Assembly: GCA_015178975.1 (NCBI GenBank)
Contig: WHVD01000267.1
Coordinates: forward strand, 1-64,000
From: Hysterangium stoloniferum
Taxonomy: Eukaryota > Basidiomycota > Agaricomycetes > Hysterangiales > Hysterangiaceae
DNA length: 64,000 nt
Direction of reading: 5' to 3'
This document shows positions 48,489 to 60,481 of the stretch, one piece after another. Below the pieces are notes generated by a model. The model searched no databases and was not told the origin of the DNA. It saw only the letters and a program-made list of their open reading frames with translations. The position numbers and the translations under genes were made by a program. The stretch's first letter is position 1; each line of letters starts with the position of its first letter.

Positions 48489-49213
48489 TCATTCCGCACC
48501 CTCACTCGCGACAGCATTCTTCGAGGCAACCATAACGGCGAACACCTTAGCGTATTGCGTAGGAAGCGGGTTACACCAGGCATGAATTGTCTCACGCTGA
48601 ACAATGACATCTCTGGAATCAAACGTTAGACCTTCAAATGTGTCATTAGAAAATGAGTAGTATTTAAATACCCAGGTTTCATTAGCCGCTTTTCTCCGTT
48701 ATCGAGTTCAAGCTCTAGTTCGCCTTCGAGAAGGACAACGTAGTCTATTGATTTCGTTTCATGCATTTCAGCGCATGCTCCTGGCTTAAGCCACCCAAAC
48801 ATGGCCACCTGTGGGTTCATATGTCAGTGATTGCCAGGGAGTGATAGGGACTAAGTGCCTTACCGAACCTTCATTAGAGATCTGGAACGGCTTAAGGCCG
48901 GTTGTGGGATCTTGATTTCTAGCGGGGGAACAGTCTGCAGGAACCTCGTCTGTCCACCATATAACCTGAAACCTGAATCAAAAAAAAATTAAGCGATGAG
49001 GGATAGCGAAGGCGGATCAGATATACAGGTTGCCGTTGGGTGAGGTCCTAAATGTACATCGATGAATTAGTTAAAGTGGAGACCATGCGGTGGCAGCACG
49101 CACGAAACGTGACCTTTCGTGTCATCGTACAGGATTTGCGCCTTCCCAGTGTCCGCATCCAAGCCTGTAACGATACGTCTTCCGAATGCGCCAGGGGTCA
49201 AATCGTCAGTCAT
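48489..49213 (-). CDS. small cupin-domain protein, paralogue C
   Basis: Five exons with the same phases as paralogues A and B: 49213-49104, 49047-49027, 48972-48864, 48808-48672, 48612-48489, giving 166 residues. The sequence reads MTDDLTPGAFGRRIVTGLDA, IWWTDEVPADCSP, motif 1 PGACAEMHETKSIDYVVLLE and motif 2 GDVIVQRETIHAWCNP. It keeps the single His of motif 1 (MHETK) and His of motif 2. It is clearly older in divergence than A and B, and it lies outside the repeat nest, so it is the likely ancestral copy. Function unknown beyond the cupin fold; possible roles are small-molecule binding or oxygenation. Confidence 0.87.
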
Positions 49214-49290
49214 AGTGATTTAGGTCAATGTAGTACTACTAATAGCAAGGAAAATAGGTGGTCTTGTAATCAAGCTGAGCCGGCGGAGCC

Positions 49291-49299
49291 CTTTATAAG
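49291..49299 (-). promoter_or_regulatory. TATA-like box of cupin C
   Basis: acttataaag on the minus strand, about 80 bp upstream of the ATG at 49213. The same TATAAAG core is found upstream of A and B. Confidence 0.5.
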
Positions 49300-50320
49300 T
49301 TTTCATGCTCAGTCAATGATATTACATTGCTTCTAAACCATATTTAGAAGGGTAAGCGACAAAAGGTGTACAACTTAAACTGCCAGTGGTTGTGCGACAT
49401 GTATGTATATTTGGAAAGTGCCGCAGACAATTCTTTAAATAATTAACATAAAATTTTCCACGAGTTTTCAAAAAATCAAACATTCTCGAGAAAACTAATT
49501 ATATCCCGAGATTGAGAATTTGAGCCTCAGTGCTGGGTGACCGAGAGATACTTACTGAATATTCTGTAGGAGAGTCGCTCAGAGCTAATTTATATCTGCT
49601 CCAGAAGATAGATAGTTATGAAGCGTATGTGAGCGTTGATTGAACAGGCCGTGTAAGCCCAGCCTTACGCGCTCACCTTTTTTTTTATACTTAGTTCTAT
49701 TTGCACGTGATCACGGCTTATATAGCCCGGGAAGTTCCTCTTTTACTTTACCGTACGCTACTCTGTTCTGTATCCAGTCTCACGCTAGACAATACACTGT
49801 GGTCCTGTCAACTCGTGTAACGCCTGTGAGCCCCTTTGACAACGGGCTTTCAGGCCGCCTCAACAGGAGTGACTAGACCCACAACCCACTAACTAGCAGA
49901 CTGAGATAGATCCACTGCATTTTAAAAATCATCAGTAAATAGCGGGGCTTTGGCTATTATATGAGCTAGCTGGAGTATGTACGTATTTCCCAATTTCCTG
50001 ATACAGGTGAGTCCACACGCCTACTGTGACTGAAGTAGACTTTTTATAAGTATTGTAAGCCATTTGGCAAGTCCCCTTTACAAATTATTACTACCAACTT
50101 TCTCTGTATCCTTACTTCAGCTTGGTCCCTGGTTTGACTTGTGGTAAGCACAGCCCTATATTGTATTACATTGTTCAATCCTGCAGTTCAATCCCGCAGA
50201 AATAAAACAAATTTGCTCAACAGGCTATGCACATTTTCGTGACAATTTAGGCAAATTAGTTCATTTTTCAGAATTTGGCTACAATGGTTTTCATGATTGC
50301 TACGGTATCAACAAACTAAT
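49300..50320. other. intergenic; possible decayed LTR
   Basis: 49640-49870 has LTR-like traits: a TATA box (cttatataggc-type, cttatatagccc at about 49717), pyrimidine-rich leader and a ctcgtgtaacgcc phrase. No target duplication could be found, so it is not called as an element. No gene. Confidence 0.35.
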
Positions 50321-50922
50321 TCAGTCCTGTTCTCCTTCCATATTGCTATCACTATAAACTCCATGCTCCTTTTGTCGTTCTGATCGTTCACATCTAACAG
50401 AAGAGGCGTCGTCATTCTCCATGGCTTCGAAATCAGCAACAGCAAGCATTGGGGTGCCAGGTGGAGTAAACCTGGCTTCCCATTTTTTAAATTTTAGCAA
50501 GTTAGTCATTTGACCGCATATGCCTTCGCGATAATCGTATTTAAATTCAACTGGATACTGTGGTGATCGCAAAGCTAGGACGATGGTCATACTGGCAATC
50601 GTTGAGATGGATACTTATTTAGCGTTGATCGTTACCTGGGGAATTTGGAATGATCTCACCGCCACACACCATTCCTTTGTTTCTTCGCTTATGTGGTGTA
50701 AGGTTTTCTACAAAGAAAGGTCTTCGTAGCTCGTCCCAAAATCGAAATCGTACATGGTCTGTTAGCGTCCAACCTTTGCGTGTTCTGAGAGAAAAAACTA
50801 CTGCGACCAGTTCAAATTAAATAATAAATAATGGTCAACTGAAAGTAAAGGCGAAGGTAATACAGGTTGGACGCGATACATGCCACCCGTTCGCAATGAT
50901 TAATGCAATTGAACGTTGCCAT
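50321..50922 (-). CDS. hypothetical protein, 153 residues
   Basis: Three exons join in frame with ordinary splice sites: 50922-50864, 50784-50636 and 50574-50321 (introns of 79 and 61 bp). The middle exon reads KGWTLTDHVRFRFWDELRRP and HKRRNKGMVCGGEIIP, the last SPQYPVEFKYDYREGICGQM and ends with an acidic, Ser-rich tail (SDSNMEGEQD). No family recognised. The rich mix of residues and the matching splice phases favour a real gene, but the first exon (MATFNCINHCERVACIAS) is less certain and another upstream start is possible. It lies 115 bp downstream of the glyoxalase gene in the same direction. Confidence 0.55.
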
Positions 50923-51037
50923 TTGGAATCAAAACATTGGAATACGCTACATACACAGTGGCGAGACAGATATTTATTCAAGGCTTGTCAAATGATAATA
51001 CTTCGATTTTTTTTCCATAGTACTTTACACTTCATGA

Positions 51038-51821
51038 TCATGCTTCACCTTTGCCAAGGTTGAGTCTAGTGGGGACAATCTGAGACATCGTATGTGAGTA
51101 AAGTAGTCATACACATGTGATGACGTATAAAGGGACCTACCTCAATCCAATACCCATCAGGATCCAAGATGAAGGCAATATGCCTCATTTTACCGTCGGA
51201 AGGTCGTTTCTTGAACGTCACACCGAGTGTCTCGAAGCGTTCGCACGCCTTTTCGACATCGTCCACCGAGATACTTGGATACTTTAGCAAAACTGAAGAA
51301 AATAAACAAGAAACTAGCTTAAACTGACGCTATGTGTCCGAAACCGCGACCAGGGTCGGAATTGCCTGAGGCGTATCCTTGAAAGTTGGGGTCGTTCTCT
51401 GTACCGTGGTTGTGAGTAAGTTCGAGGACGCCTGGAAAAATGTAGTCGTTAGATTGGGTAATATGCATCTATTCAATGGCTTGGACGAATGTCTTACCCT
51501 CGCGATTGGTGCGCTCTGCCTTCTTCTCCTCAAGACTCTTCTGGCCATTGGAGTGGTCAAACGCCAGAAAGTACAGCGTGAAATCGCTGAAGGCATTTTC
51601 TAGATTGTAAATCAGTCAGAGAAAGAGATAGCGTTGTTTAAAACAAATACCCGAAATAAGTTCCATTCCAAGCACCTCCGTGTAGAATTTGAGGGATACC
51701 TTGGGATCCTTAACGCGGATCATAGTATGATTGAACTGCATGTCAATTGTGTCAGTCAATCTCATTGATCGATGTGCACTTAACACACCTGAAATGAAAC
51801 AGTTTCTGTTGAACGAGTCAT
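51038..51821 (-). CDS. GLO1: lactoylglutathione lyase (glyoxalase I)
   Basis: Converts the methylglyoxal-glutathione hemithioacetal to S-lactoylglutathione in the cytosol, the first step of methylglyoxal detoxification. Six exons join to 165 residues: 51821-51789, 51735-51651, 51599-51498, 51431-51329, 51273-51141, 51079-51038. Motifs run in the family order: [20 protein letters not shown] (N-terminal strand), [22 protein letters not shown] and [11 protein letters not shown]. The metal ligands are visible as His 14 (a Gln in human, His in yeast), Glu 77, His 106 and Glu 152. It is slightly shorter at the N-terminus than animal enzymes, a single-domain form. The 5' ends of this gene and of the plus-strand gene at 52258 face each other over about 430 bp. 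Confidence 0.93.
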
Positions 51822-52207
51822 ATTTCGAGTTTGGTAAATGGATGATAGAGGCTTTGGGAATGCTGAGGAAAGTAATGCGTGTGTGAGTGGCCGTAATAAA
51901 GTGCATGTTATTAATAGTACCACGCGTCACATTTCCGTCTGACTAAAATGAATGTTCCGTAAGCCTTGGGTTCCGGTATTGCTTCGTCGGAGCGCAAATT
52001 GGAAGTCGGAGTGACGGTGCTTCAAATACAGCTGACTAATCACCTCTCCCACCCTCTCTATCTCTCACTGTAGCTTCTTGGTTTCTTGGTTATTACTTGG
52101 AGTTTCTTTATTCAGAACACGGTAACTTGTTGGAATTATCAGCTGACGTTTAAAATTGTGAATATCTAGGTAAGTTATCTTTCTTTCTCAGCTGTGCCAG
52201 GAAAACA
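51822..52207. promoter_or_regulatory. shared upstream region of two divergent genes
   Basis: About 390 bp between the glyoxalase ATG and the small upstream frame of the plus-strand gene. It has a CT-rich stretch (cacctctcccaccctctctatctctc at 52041-52067, split here into its parts by reading) typical of fungal transcription start regions. No TATA box is obvious. Confidence 0.4.
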
Positions 52208-52258
52208 ATGCTGACGGAATCACGCCTTGAGGCAGCGGCTAACAGATCGCGGGATTGA
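52208..52258 (+). CDS. upstream open reading frame, 16 codons
   Basis: MLTESRLEAAANRSRD followed by TGA; the stop overlaps the main start codon as TGATG (52256-52260). If the mRNA starts upstream, translation of the long protein would depend on leaky scanning or reinitiation. Confidence 0.45.
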   Translation: MLTESRLEAAANRSRD

Positions 52259-55200
52259 TGCCCTCTAATAAGCAAGGACGTGGCAAGCAACGTTCAAGAG
52301 GTCACCCAAACCCAAGCTATTCAAGGGGCAGAACAGTCGTAAATCCTCCTGAAGAGCCAGCCTCGGTATACCCTTACATGCCTGTAAACTTTACCAGCTT
52401 GTATCAACCGCAGTCTGAGAGTTCTAATATGTCTGCTGTCCAATTTCAATCACAGCAATCAACCTCTATGATCACTGATGAGGAGCCTCTTGTGTTCAGC
52501 TCAGACGTTGGTGCAGCGCTGCAGCAGGACTCGGCTGAAGTCTCTGATATCGAAAAACTGCGGAGACTAAAAGAAACGATTCTGGCTGGTCAGCATCCTT
52601 ACTTTCGGGCAATTCCCCAACCGGATGCCTTGGCTAGTCTCTACCTGGGCCCCCATCCTGCTTCTCTACCTCCTAAGGATTACGGCGAATCACACTTCAA
52701 TGGCCCCAATATTGATGAAACGACTGTCTCTCCGGTTCAGTCTCATACCCGAAGTGTTAGAGCACCTCCTGTCTATGCTCCCGAAGACCCTACAGCCCTG
52801 GTAGGTAATTCCCGTGTCGCTAGTGCTGCTATACGTTCCCAAACACCGAATCTCGCTCCAAGTCCCAATTTGTCAAGAGCTCCAAGACCGCACACACCTC
52901 AATCCATGCCGACCAACGCCTTTAATACTTCTGGACTCCAACATCATACAGCTCCCAATGGCTCAGTCAGTGATTCTCGTACTGATACTCAAAGTGGAAG
53001 ACCAAATGTGTCCATTCCTCCCAAGGCTCGTGACTTTGGAACAACTCCAAGTCCTTTAGCCTCTGGTGGTCCCAAGTCTAACACAACTTTGCCTCCTCAA
53101 TTACAGAGACCTGGATCTGTCCAGATGCGGCCAACTAGCGCTACCGGGACTGGGCCCAATGCAGAGCAAAATCGTGTTCCTCAATCCAGGACCGTGACAT
53201 CCCAAGACGACAGTGCCAGTGCTAACAAAATCCAGCCTATCATTAATGATGGAAAAGATTCTGCGTCTTTTAGAGAAGGACATACTCGATCACCGGCGCA
53301 TGATCGTGAGCGGGAGCGTCCCACATACCCAGCACATGATTCTTCTCCAAGATTTGAGTCTTCCAGGCATCCACCTCCTGATCGTCGCGATCTTTGGCGC
53401 TATGGCCCCCGGAACTCTGATACAAGATATGACAGGGATCGGGACTGGTCTAGAGGACGGGACGGGGACGGGGATAGAGAAAGAGAGCGGGAAAGAGATC
53501 GCGATCGCGAACGGGAACGCCTTCGTGATAGACTTGAGTATGACAGGTCGGGTAGGCCGCCTACACTTGGTGATCGACGTCCCCCGCTGCCACCGTCTGG
53601 TGATGTGAACGCGGAAACGAAGTCCGTTGTGTCCCCAGAACCACGACTTGGGTTTGGAACTCGTCCCCCACCGTCAGAACAGCGTCGCCCTGATATTTCG
53701 CCATCAATGGAGCACAGACGAACTGACGTTTCTTTATATCCAGACCAGCGCCGGCCAGAAGTGCACCACGCAGAGCAACGTCCACCAGAAATGTCACCCC
53801 GGGTTGAAATTGAGCGCCGCCGCCCAGAAGGGCCACCGCATCCAGAGCTGAGGCGGTCGGAGGTGCTCCCTCATCCTGACCAACGTCCTCTAGACGTTCC
53901 TTACAATGAAAATCGTTCGGACATGCCGTCATCACATCCTGATCAGCAGCGGACAGAACCGACTCAACATTCTGAGCAGAAGAGACGATCGGATGTTTCG
54001 TCACATCGTGAACAAGTGCGACCGGATATACCACAGCACGAACAGAGACGACCAGGTATACCACCACAACATGATCAAAGACGACCTGAAATTGCTTCTT
54101 ATACGGATTCACGACGCATGGATACAGATGTACATGATTCTGAGCCTCCTGCATCGCAGTCAGAAACTCAACATGGTGAAATCACGCCACAGCTAGAGCC
54201 AGGGCTTCATGATGTTTCGCATCCTCGCCGTCACCCTGAGCCATCTGCATCTCGCCCGCCTCCTTCAGCTGAGCAGCGTCGCCCAGAGCCTGGTAGCACG
54301 TCGTTATATCCACAACAATCACCACATGATCGCGATCGCTTTCGGGTCCCTCAAGGAGCATCATCGTTCCGTTCTGGTCCTGTCCCAAATGCTACCGTAC
54401 CTGAGTCACCTCATAGGGAAAACCATTCTGTGTCTACATCTTCCGCCGCCGCTGCAGAAGAGCGTTCTACTACTGATCGTCCTTCCCAGCCAGATCAGCA
54501 TCAGCGTCCCTCGTCTGTCACACCTGCGCTGAGATCCGGACTGTCAACCTCTGAGGATCACCCGAATAGTGCTGTCAAGTTGGCAGACAGAGGTTCTGTA
54601 CGACCGCTGCCTGGAGATAACAATGCCCCTCGATCTGGCCCTCCGGACCGTCGTGGCCCACCACCGCCGTTGGGACGGACACCCCTATCAGCTCATAATC
54701 GCCCTGGTGCAGGTCCAGGCGGACACGACGAGCGTGAAGCACCGCGGCCGTATTATCCTGGCAGCGCACCGCCTCCGCCCTCTCGTTCTGTTGCTGGTGC
54801 ACCGCGTCCTCCTGTAAGTCCCCGGCGTCCTATTGATCATCCTTTTGAAGGTCCTCGGGATCGTCGTGCCTCTTCGACTGCTACGCCATACCGTGATGGG
54901 CCGCCCCGTAGCCATCCCGAAGATTCAAGACGGCAATCGTTGGATAATAATCATCCGAGACGTACAGACGAGGCATTCTATCCACCTCACCCCCCACCAG
55001 CACCAGGATCAAATAATGCTGACCGGCGTGATGAGGTTCGTCAATGGCGTGAACGATACCCGCCTTCCTATTCAGGACCTGAGGCTAACCGTGGTCGTGA
55101 TCGATCCAATGATCGTCCTCGTGGTAGATTCCCTGACAATCCGACACGTGAGTGGCATGATGATGATATTGTGTATTGAAGGGAACATAATACCTATCGG

Positions 55201-55869
55201 GCTGATATAGACATCCACCCTCCGCGAGGAAGGCCGCCCCAGCCGCCAGCTGGACATAATCATGCGTCTTGGGGCGCGCGACCAGTTGAGATCGCTGAGA
55301 AGGACAAGGACCGTGAGGGGTACGAGCCTTGGAATGATCGAAAGTTCCCGCCACGTGGATCGCCTCCGCCTCCACCCCCACCACGGTGGGAAGAACAATC
55401 CCACGCTCATAAAGGCCGCCCCACGGACACATACGACGACCGATTTGTCCCGCGCGACATCGCAGAACGAGGCCGATACCCACCTGCACCATCTCCCGAC
55501 GTGCCCATGCGAGACACCTACCGAGACAACCCGCGTGTACGACCAAGGAGCCCTAGTCCCACCGGGCGACCAGCAGGTGTATATGACGATGCTCATCGTG
55601 CCCCGAAACGTGCTAGAGACGAGTATGATGCGCCGCCTCCGCCTCCCGGTCGACCGCCATATTACGATGAAGCTCGTCGTGAACCTCCAACGGAGTTTGG
55701 CGCGGGCCCAAGAGTGTCTTCGCCTACCTATTTTACGCCGGCTGCGAGCGGACCTCGTGATTCGTCGCTGTATGGGAGGGATCGTGCGCCTGAGCCGTAT
55801 GTGAGGCGAGATATGCCACCGCCGCGTTCGCCGCCGTTTTATCCGAGGGAGAGGTATCCGCCGCGGTAA
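52258..55869 (+). CDS. large disordered Arg/Pro-rich nuclear-type protein
   Basis: Two exons, 52258-55147 and 55211-55869 (63-bp intron, gtgagt...atatag), give 1182 residues. The N-terminus is basic (MPSNKQGRGKQRSRGHPNPS), followed by a short possibly folded stretch EKLRRLKETILAGQHPYFRA with SLYLGP. The middle is Ser/Pro-rich, then an alternating Arg-Asp/Arg-Glu tract (DRERERERDRDRERERLRDR, about residues 407-430). About twenty degenerate repeats of the type PDQRRPE/EQRRPDI follow up to residue ~680. The C-terminus has many PPP and RDRER runs. RD/RE tracts are common in splicing and RNA-processing scaffolds, so a nuclear RNA-linked role is likely but not shown. No catalytic domain seen. A 16-codon upstream frame overlaps its start. 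Confidence 0.85.
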
Positions 55870-56225
55870 TGGAATTTTGATTTCGACCTTTTGGTGAGCG
55901 CTTTTTTGCAATGTGCTGTACTGTACTGCGTCTAACTTGATCGGTGTTGAGTTGCGTCAGGCGTTACATTTTCCATCTTTTTTTTGGAATATATTCTTCT
56001 CTATGTCACTCCAAATTATGCTCATGCAAATATGCTCAAGGAATTTTGATTATGTCCCCTGTCCCAGAAAACACGCACTGTAAGCGTGACCGTTGCAGCC
56101 ATCTATATTTTCAGTTTAACAATTTTCGTTCTTATTAACGTGTATATACCTAAAAGACATCAATACAGCCGAAGAATCATGTACATCAAAGACGGGCATA
56201 ATCATTATAATAATCATTAAAAAAG
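55870..56225. other. convergent intergenic region
   Basis: 3' flanks of the plus-strand gene ending at 55869 and the minus-strand gene ending at 56226. AT-rich, no coding signal; polyadenylation regions of both are expected here. Confidence 0.5.
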
Positions 56226-58362
56226 TCATGTCGTATGCCACTTGTGAGAGTCCAGGAAAGCAGGCTTGTCGTCCGATTTAAGAACAGTGGGTAAAGTCCG
56301 AGCACGTCTATCTGCATCCTCTAGCGCGGCACCAGCCTGCGCGATGGGAAAGGTATTGTCCTGTCCTTGTTTGCTTTGCTCCAACGTGGTCGCCGCAGAG
56401 CCGCCTCCCCCAGATTTATCTACACCCGCTGCAGCCGGAAGAACCGCTTTCGACTCAGGTGTAGCCACCAACACAGGCGGCGAAGGCACATCGCCCTCCC
56501 GCCTGAACACCGCCTTCTCCGGATCCCCTCCTCCGAGCCCATTAACACCATGACTCCTCAACTGCCCATCCGCCATCCCACCAGCCGCGCTCTCACTCGC
56601 CGCACGCGCCCTCGCACGCACCTGCGCCAGCGCAGTCGCCCTCCTCCGCGCACGGATGATCGTGCCGACGGTGCCGAATGTCCCACGCAGGGCGTCGATC
56701 CCTGGGTCCTCTGTCTTTGCCACGACGGCTCTGTCTTCTTCCTCTGGGTCGAGCGGTTCGTCGTCGAGATCGAGCTCGCCCTCGCCCTCGCCAGCGGGGG
56801 AGATGCAGAAGTGGTTTTGTTCTGCGAGGCGCTCAATGTCCGTGCCGTTGACAGGCGGATGCACGTGCGACGGGTGCAATGTGGCATACGTGCTCGCCGT
56901 CCCGATGCGTCGTCGCCGCGATACGCGGGATCTTGTGTTGGCAAACGACAGTTCACGTTCGAGTTCCTTCGCAGCATTCGGGTCTACCTCTGCGCGGGCA
57001 GCTTTGAGAAGGAGAGACGTGCTCTTGTCAATGCTGACGAGTTCCCGGGGGTCCACTTTTGACATTTGGAGAATGAAGATCCCGGAGCAGATTACAAAGA
57101 AGGCGAGAACGACGGTCATTATTTCGGTGGCAGAAGCTTTGAGGCCTTTGTACAGTATCACGGAGGTGACCAGGGTGCAAAAGGTGAACATCTGGGAGTT
57201 TGTTGGTTTTGTTTAGAAGACATTGCTTTAGCAGCATTAGGATGTGACTTACGACATAATATGTTGGCGTGACCATTGCCGTGTTGAATAGGGCGAGGGC
57301 TATATTCAAGTAGTATATCTCGGTCAGGAGAGTGACAATGACAAACACCAGGAGGAAGTATATGAACCAATTCTACTCCAATTAGCTTGTTATCCTCTGA
57401 CGACACTAGATTCACACCCACCTTGAACTGATTCTCCCCGCGGATAGTTGTCACAATACACGCACCCAAACCCTGCGTACAGCTGACGCTCAGACCGCCA
57501 ATAAGGCTGCAAACACCAATATACGGCAACATGGATCGCTGTCCCCATCGAGGCGCTACAAAGAGGGCCAGCACCAGAGCTGCTGCAATGATAACGGAGC
57601 CATAGGCTAAGAAACTTGGAGCAAGAAAAAGCGCCTTGAAAGCCGCGATGGTAGTCACGCTCTGTTCTTCTGGACCATTTAAGGCCAGAATGGTAGCACC
57701 TAGAAGACATTGGAGGCAGGAAATCCAGCCAAATAAGGACAGTCTCTCTTTGAGGACTAGGTGGGAGAGCATTGCTGAAATGACAACAGACAGTGCGCCC
57801 ATAGGTGTCTGAATGTTCTTATAAGCCATGGGAGTCCGTGAGGAGCATTGATTGACATACTACGATGATTGCTGGATATGAGGTATTAGCGAATAGAACC
57901 CAGATAAGAAAGTATGGCACAACCTTCTAGGAAGGAGTAAGCAACGAGATTACATATCTCTCCTGGGGAGTACTTGAGCAATATCAACAGAGTGCGCGGG
58001 ATTTAACCATACCCAGAATCATGATTATCATGCCTGACCACCAAAGTGGCTATGGAGAGTAAATGATGGGGCAATGGACACCAGGAATCCGTAACTCACA
58101 CTCTTCAGATATGCAACACCTTCTCCGGCAACATGACCCTTCTGTGAGCTCAACAGCCCCTTCTTCTTGAAAACGAACGAAGATCCAATGAGAACGCCTG
58201 ACCCGATAGCCAATGCTACCCCAACACTAAACCGATATGCGTATCTTTCATTACTCTATATTACACTAAAACACAGCTAGTCACTCACGGTCTGTACTTT
58301 CCTGGAACAGTGTTCGAATGGGTTGTAGTCGCCGCGGCCGCGGTGGACGTAGTAGACGACAT
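56226..58362 (-). CDS. NIPA-type magnesium transporter
   Basis: Membrane transporter of the NIPA/DMT superfamily, thought to carry Mg2+. Eight exons: 58362-58289, 58226-58100, 58049-58013, 57962-57924, 57871-57861 (11 nt), 57808-57422, 57372-57253, 57191-56226, giving 586 residues. Family motifs occur in order: VGVALAIGSGVLIGSSFVFK, LKSPLWWSGMIIMILGEICN, VTPMGALSVVISAML, LALNGPEE, SMLPYIGVCSLIGGLSV, LLTEIYYLNIALALFNTAMV, TPTYYV and FILQMSKVDP. About nine membrane segments fill residues ~25-330. The last ~250 residues are a cytosolic disordered tail with an acidic LDLDDEPLDPEEEDRAV patch and Gly/Ala-rich stretches, longer than in animal NIPA. The 11-nt exon (coding AIIV) is required for the conserved EAIIVTPMGAL. 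Frame intact. Confidence 0.93.
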
Positions 58363-59463
58363 GGATGACAAAGGGCAAGTAGGCTGGAGTTACTTGCTCC
58401 ACGCCCCATAATCTAATCGACCGGTCCCTCTGCGAACTCAATCCAGACTTATCGTGTTCCTAATCGTCATTCGTCGGAGTTTGAAATATAAGGCCATGCA
58501 GTCACCTAAAGTATGCTGGACACACAAGAGCAGGCTGACAGGCTAATGTCAAGTGGAGGCTTTATGAGCTAGGGTTTATTTAGTAAAATATTTTGTTTGA
58601 ATATCCTACAGATTATTTATTGCTATTATCAGGAGTTAGGTCTATTTTGCGCACCAAAGGGAGGATCTACAATCACAGCGTTTTGGGAACGTAGTGTGAG
58701 TGTACGTACTGAATCATTGTGACTCAACACATGATCAGTTTGAGAATAACAATATAAAATCCAGCTGCGTCTCACAGAGACCTTTGAAATTTTGGTCAGA
58801 AATTTGAAAAAAAAGAGAGAGACATATTTTGATCAAGAAAAAGCGAGACAATCTCAAAAAAATTTTGCTCCTTGTCACGCGTCACTTGAGACTCCAGCAA
58901 GTCACGAAAAATTTGATCGGTTTCGTACGGTATGCTAAGAAATTACATAAAGGGCGCTAGTAGACCAAACATATTTACATGAAGAACTAATACACTAAGC
59001 AAAACTTCTTTTTTCTTTTTTCTATGGAGCTTTCATAGGAAAGACTGTTAGCTCATGCCAAGAGTTCGTCAGACTATTTGTTAAAAAACTTGAAAGAGGG
59101 GGTAGAAGGAGAGAAAAGTTGTGTATAGCAGATAGCACAGAGCCGGACTTTACACTAAGCAAAAATTATTTTATTATTTTTTCTGTGGAGCTTTCATGGG
59201 AAAGGTCTGGCATGGCCGTTTCACCTCCCCATGGCCCATGGCTCATGCCAAGAGTTCGTCTATTTGTTAGAAAACTTGAGAAAGGGGGTGGAAGGAGGGG
59301 AAAGTTGTGTATAGCGGATAGCACCCAGGGAAATCCCAGTGAGACTTCAGCAAACAGGAAACCTCAAAAGAGGTTTTTGTCTCCCAATGCTCACTAAAAT
59401 CCCGGAAACGTCCCCAGCTTCATGCTGGTTGGTTGGGTATGTCGAAGAACTTTATTCCACGTC
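58363..59463. other. intergenic with a diverged tandem duplication
   Basis: Upstream region of the transporter, then repeats. 58993-59148 and 59151-59330 are diverged copies of one sequence (acactaagcaaaa, tggagctttcat, gctcatgccaagagttcgtc, agttgtgtatagcrgatagc); the second copy has a ~32-bp extra piece (ctggcatggccgtttcacct). No gene. Confidence 0.7.
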
Positions 59464-59880
59464 TTATATATTTACATCGCCCCTCGGCGACAGTGCCTTG
59501 CGTTTATATCTTAGTGAATTCATCGACACTACTATATCCATTTGTGATCTATTCTCTATGGCTTGAATCCACCGGTTCCGGACTTCTTCTGTTGTCGGTA
59601 CCACTTGGATATTTCCCTCTCGACTAATTCTCCACTCACATCTCATTTTCCAAATAATGTAAGCACTTTCCGTCATTAGTATCGAGAACAGCCTGTTCTC
59701 CCCCCTATCCGGCTCCCTTCCTTAGTGTCAGTCCGGATGGTGCCTATTGTTGCCCCTAATCATGGTTCGCCTGTCATTTTCCACAGACTTCTCCTGAGGC
59801 CCCACAATATAGCAGCACACGTTCCATGACTCCGTACACAGACATGGCGGACATTCCGCCCTGTCCTCGCCACTAAGCGA
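59464..59880 (-). pseudogene. non-LTR (LINE) retrotransposon fragment, C-terminal end
   Basis: Open stretch 59676-59464 reads TESAYIIWKMRCEWRI, then EEVRNRWIQAIENRSQMDIV and RYKRKALSP. This is the tail typical of fungal LINE Pol proteins with an RNase H region (the -IWKLRCERVI- and -NRWLKAIN- signature known from agaricomycete LINEs). Upstream on the same strand (59880-59690) decayed sequence includes a Cys-containing piece (ECPPCLCTE) as expected for the zinc-finger-like part, with stops. Heavily truncated; no active site remains. Confidence 0.6.
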
Positions 59881-60481
59881 AATTGCGTACGCACCAGCGA
59901 ACAACTCGCTGCCCTGTTGGGTTCAGATGAGGACACAACAGCGACGTAATACTATATTGGGCAACAAACGCAAGTATATACTAGTGTAGACTAAAATAAT
60001 CTTGTCATGACCTCTTGAGCGAAACGACGTTCGTACACAATAATGGTCCATGCACAACATACCCCGCGAGTCTACGCTGGGCGATACAGAGCCTCCATTC
60101 CCAGGCCTACAGTTATCCTGAATAGTCGAGGCCCGATCCAGGCAGGTCAGCTATCAAACTTCATTCATCCAGACTTCGACTAGACGCCCCGAAAAAGGCT
60201 GCGAACGTGTGATTCAGACGCTGGTCGTGATATCGAGATTCAAAAATAGGCTACAAAATTTCGTACCGAATGATGGTGCACCAGATATGCATGCGACTCA
60301 TCATCGGGACGACACTATCATACATAATGGCTAGAGTACTTTCCAGCGAATCTCCTGTGAATCCTCGACCCAGCGATCGTCAAGGTTTCATGCGAGATCA
60401 AATACAGTTGGCTCCGTGAGACGGTAGTATGTATAACTTGATATCCCGCCATGAATTTGATAAACACCCATGTCACGACTG
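59881..60481. other. intergenic, nothing recognised
   Basis: 3' flank of the transcription factor gene and unassigned sequence. No open frame with a domain. Confidence 0.45.

Noticed and set aside
49640..49870. Solo LTR upstream of cupin C
   Set aside because: TATA-like box and pyrimidine-rich tail are suggestive, but no matching ends or target duplication could be found.
55148..55210. In-frame TGA at 55177 splitting the Arg/Pro-rich gene, possibly stop-codon readthrough or a nonsense mutation
   Set aside because: A consensus intron (gtgagt at 55148, atatag ending 55210) removes the TGA and joins the two parts in frame.
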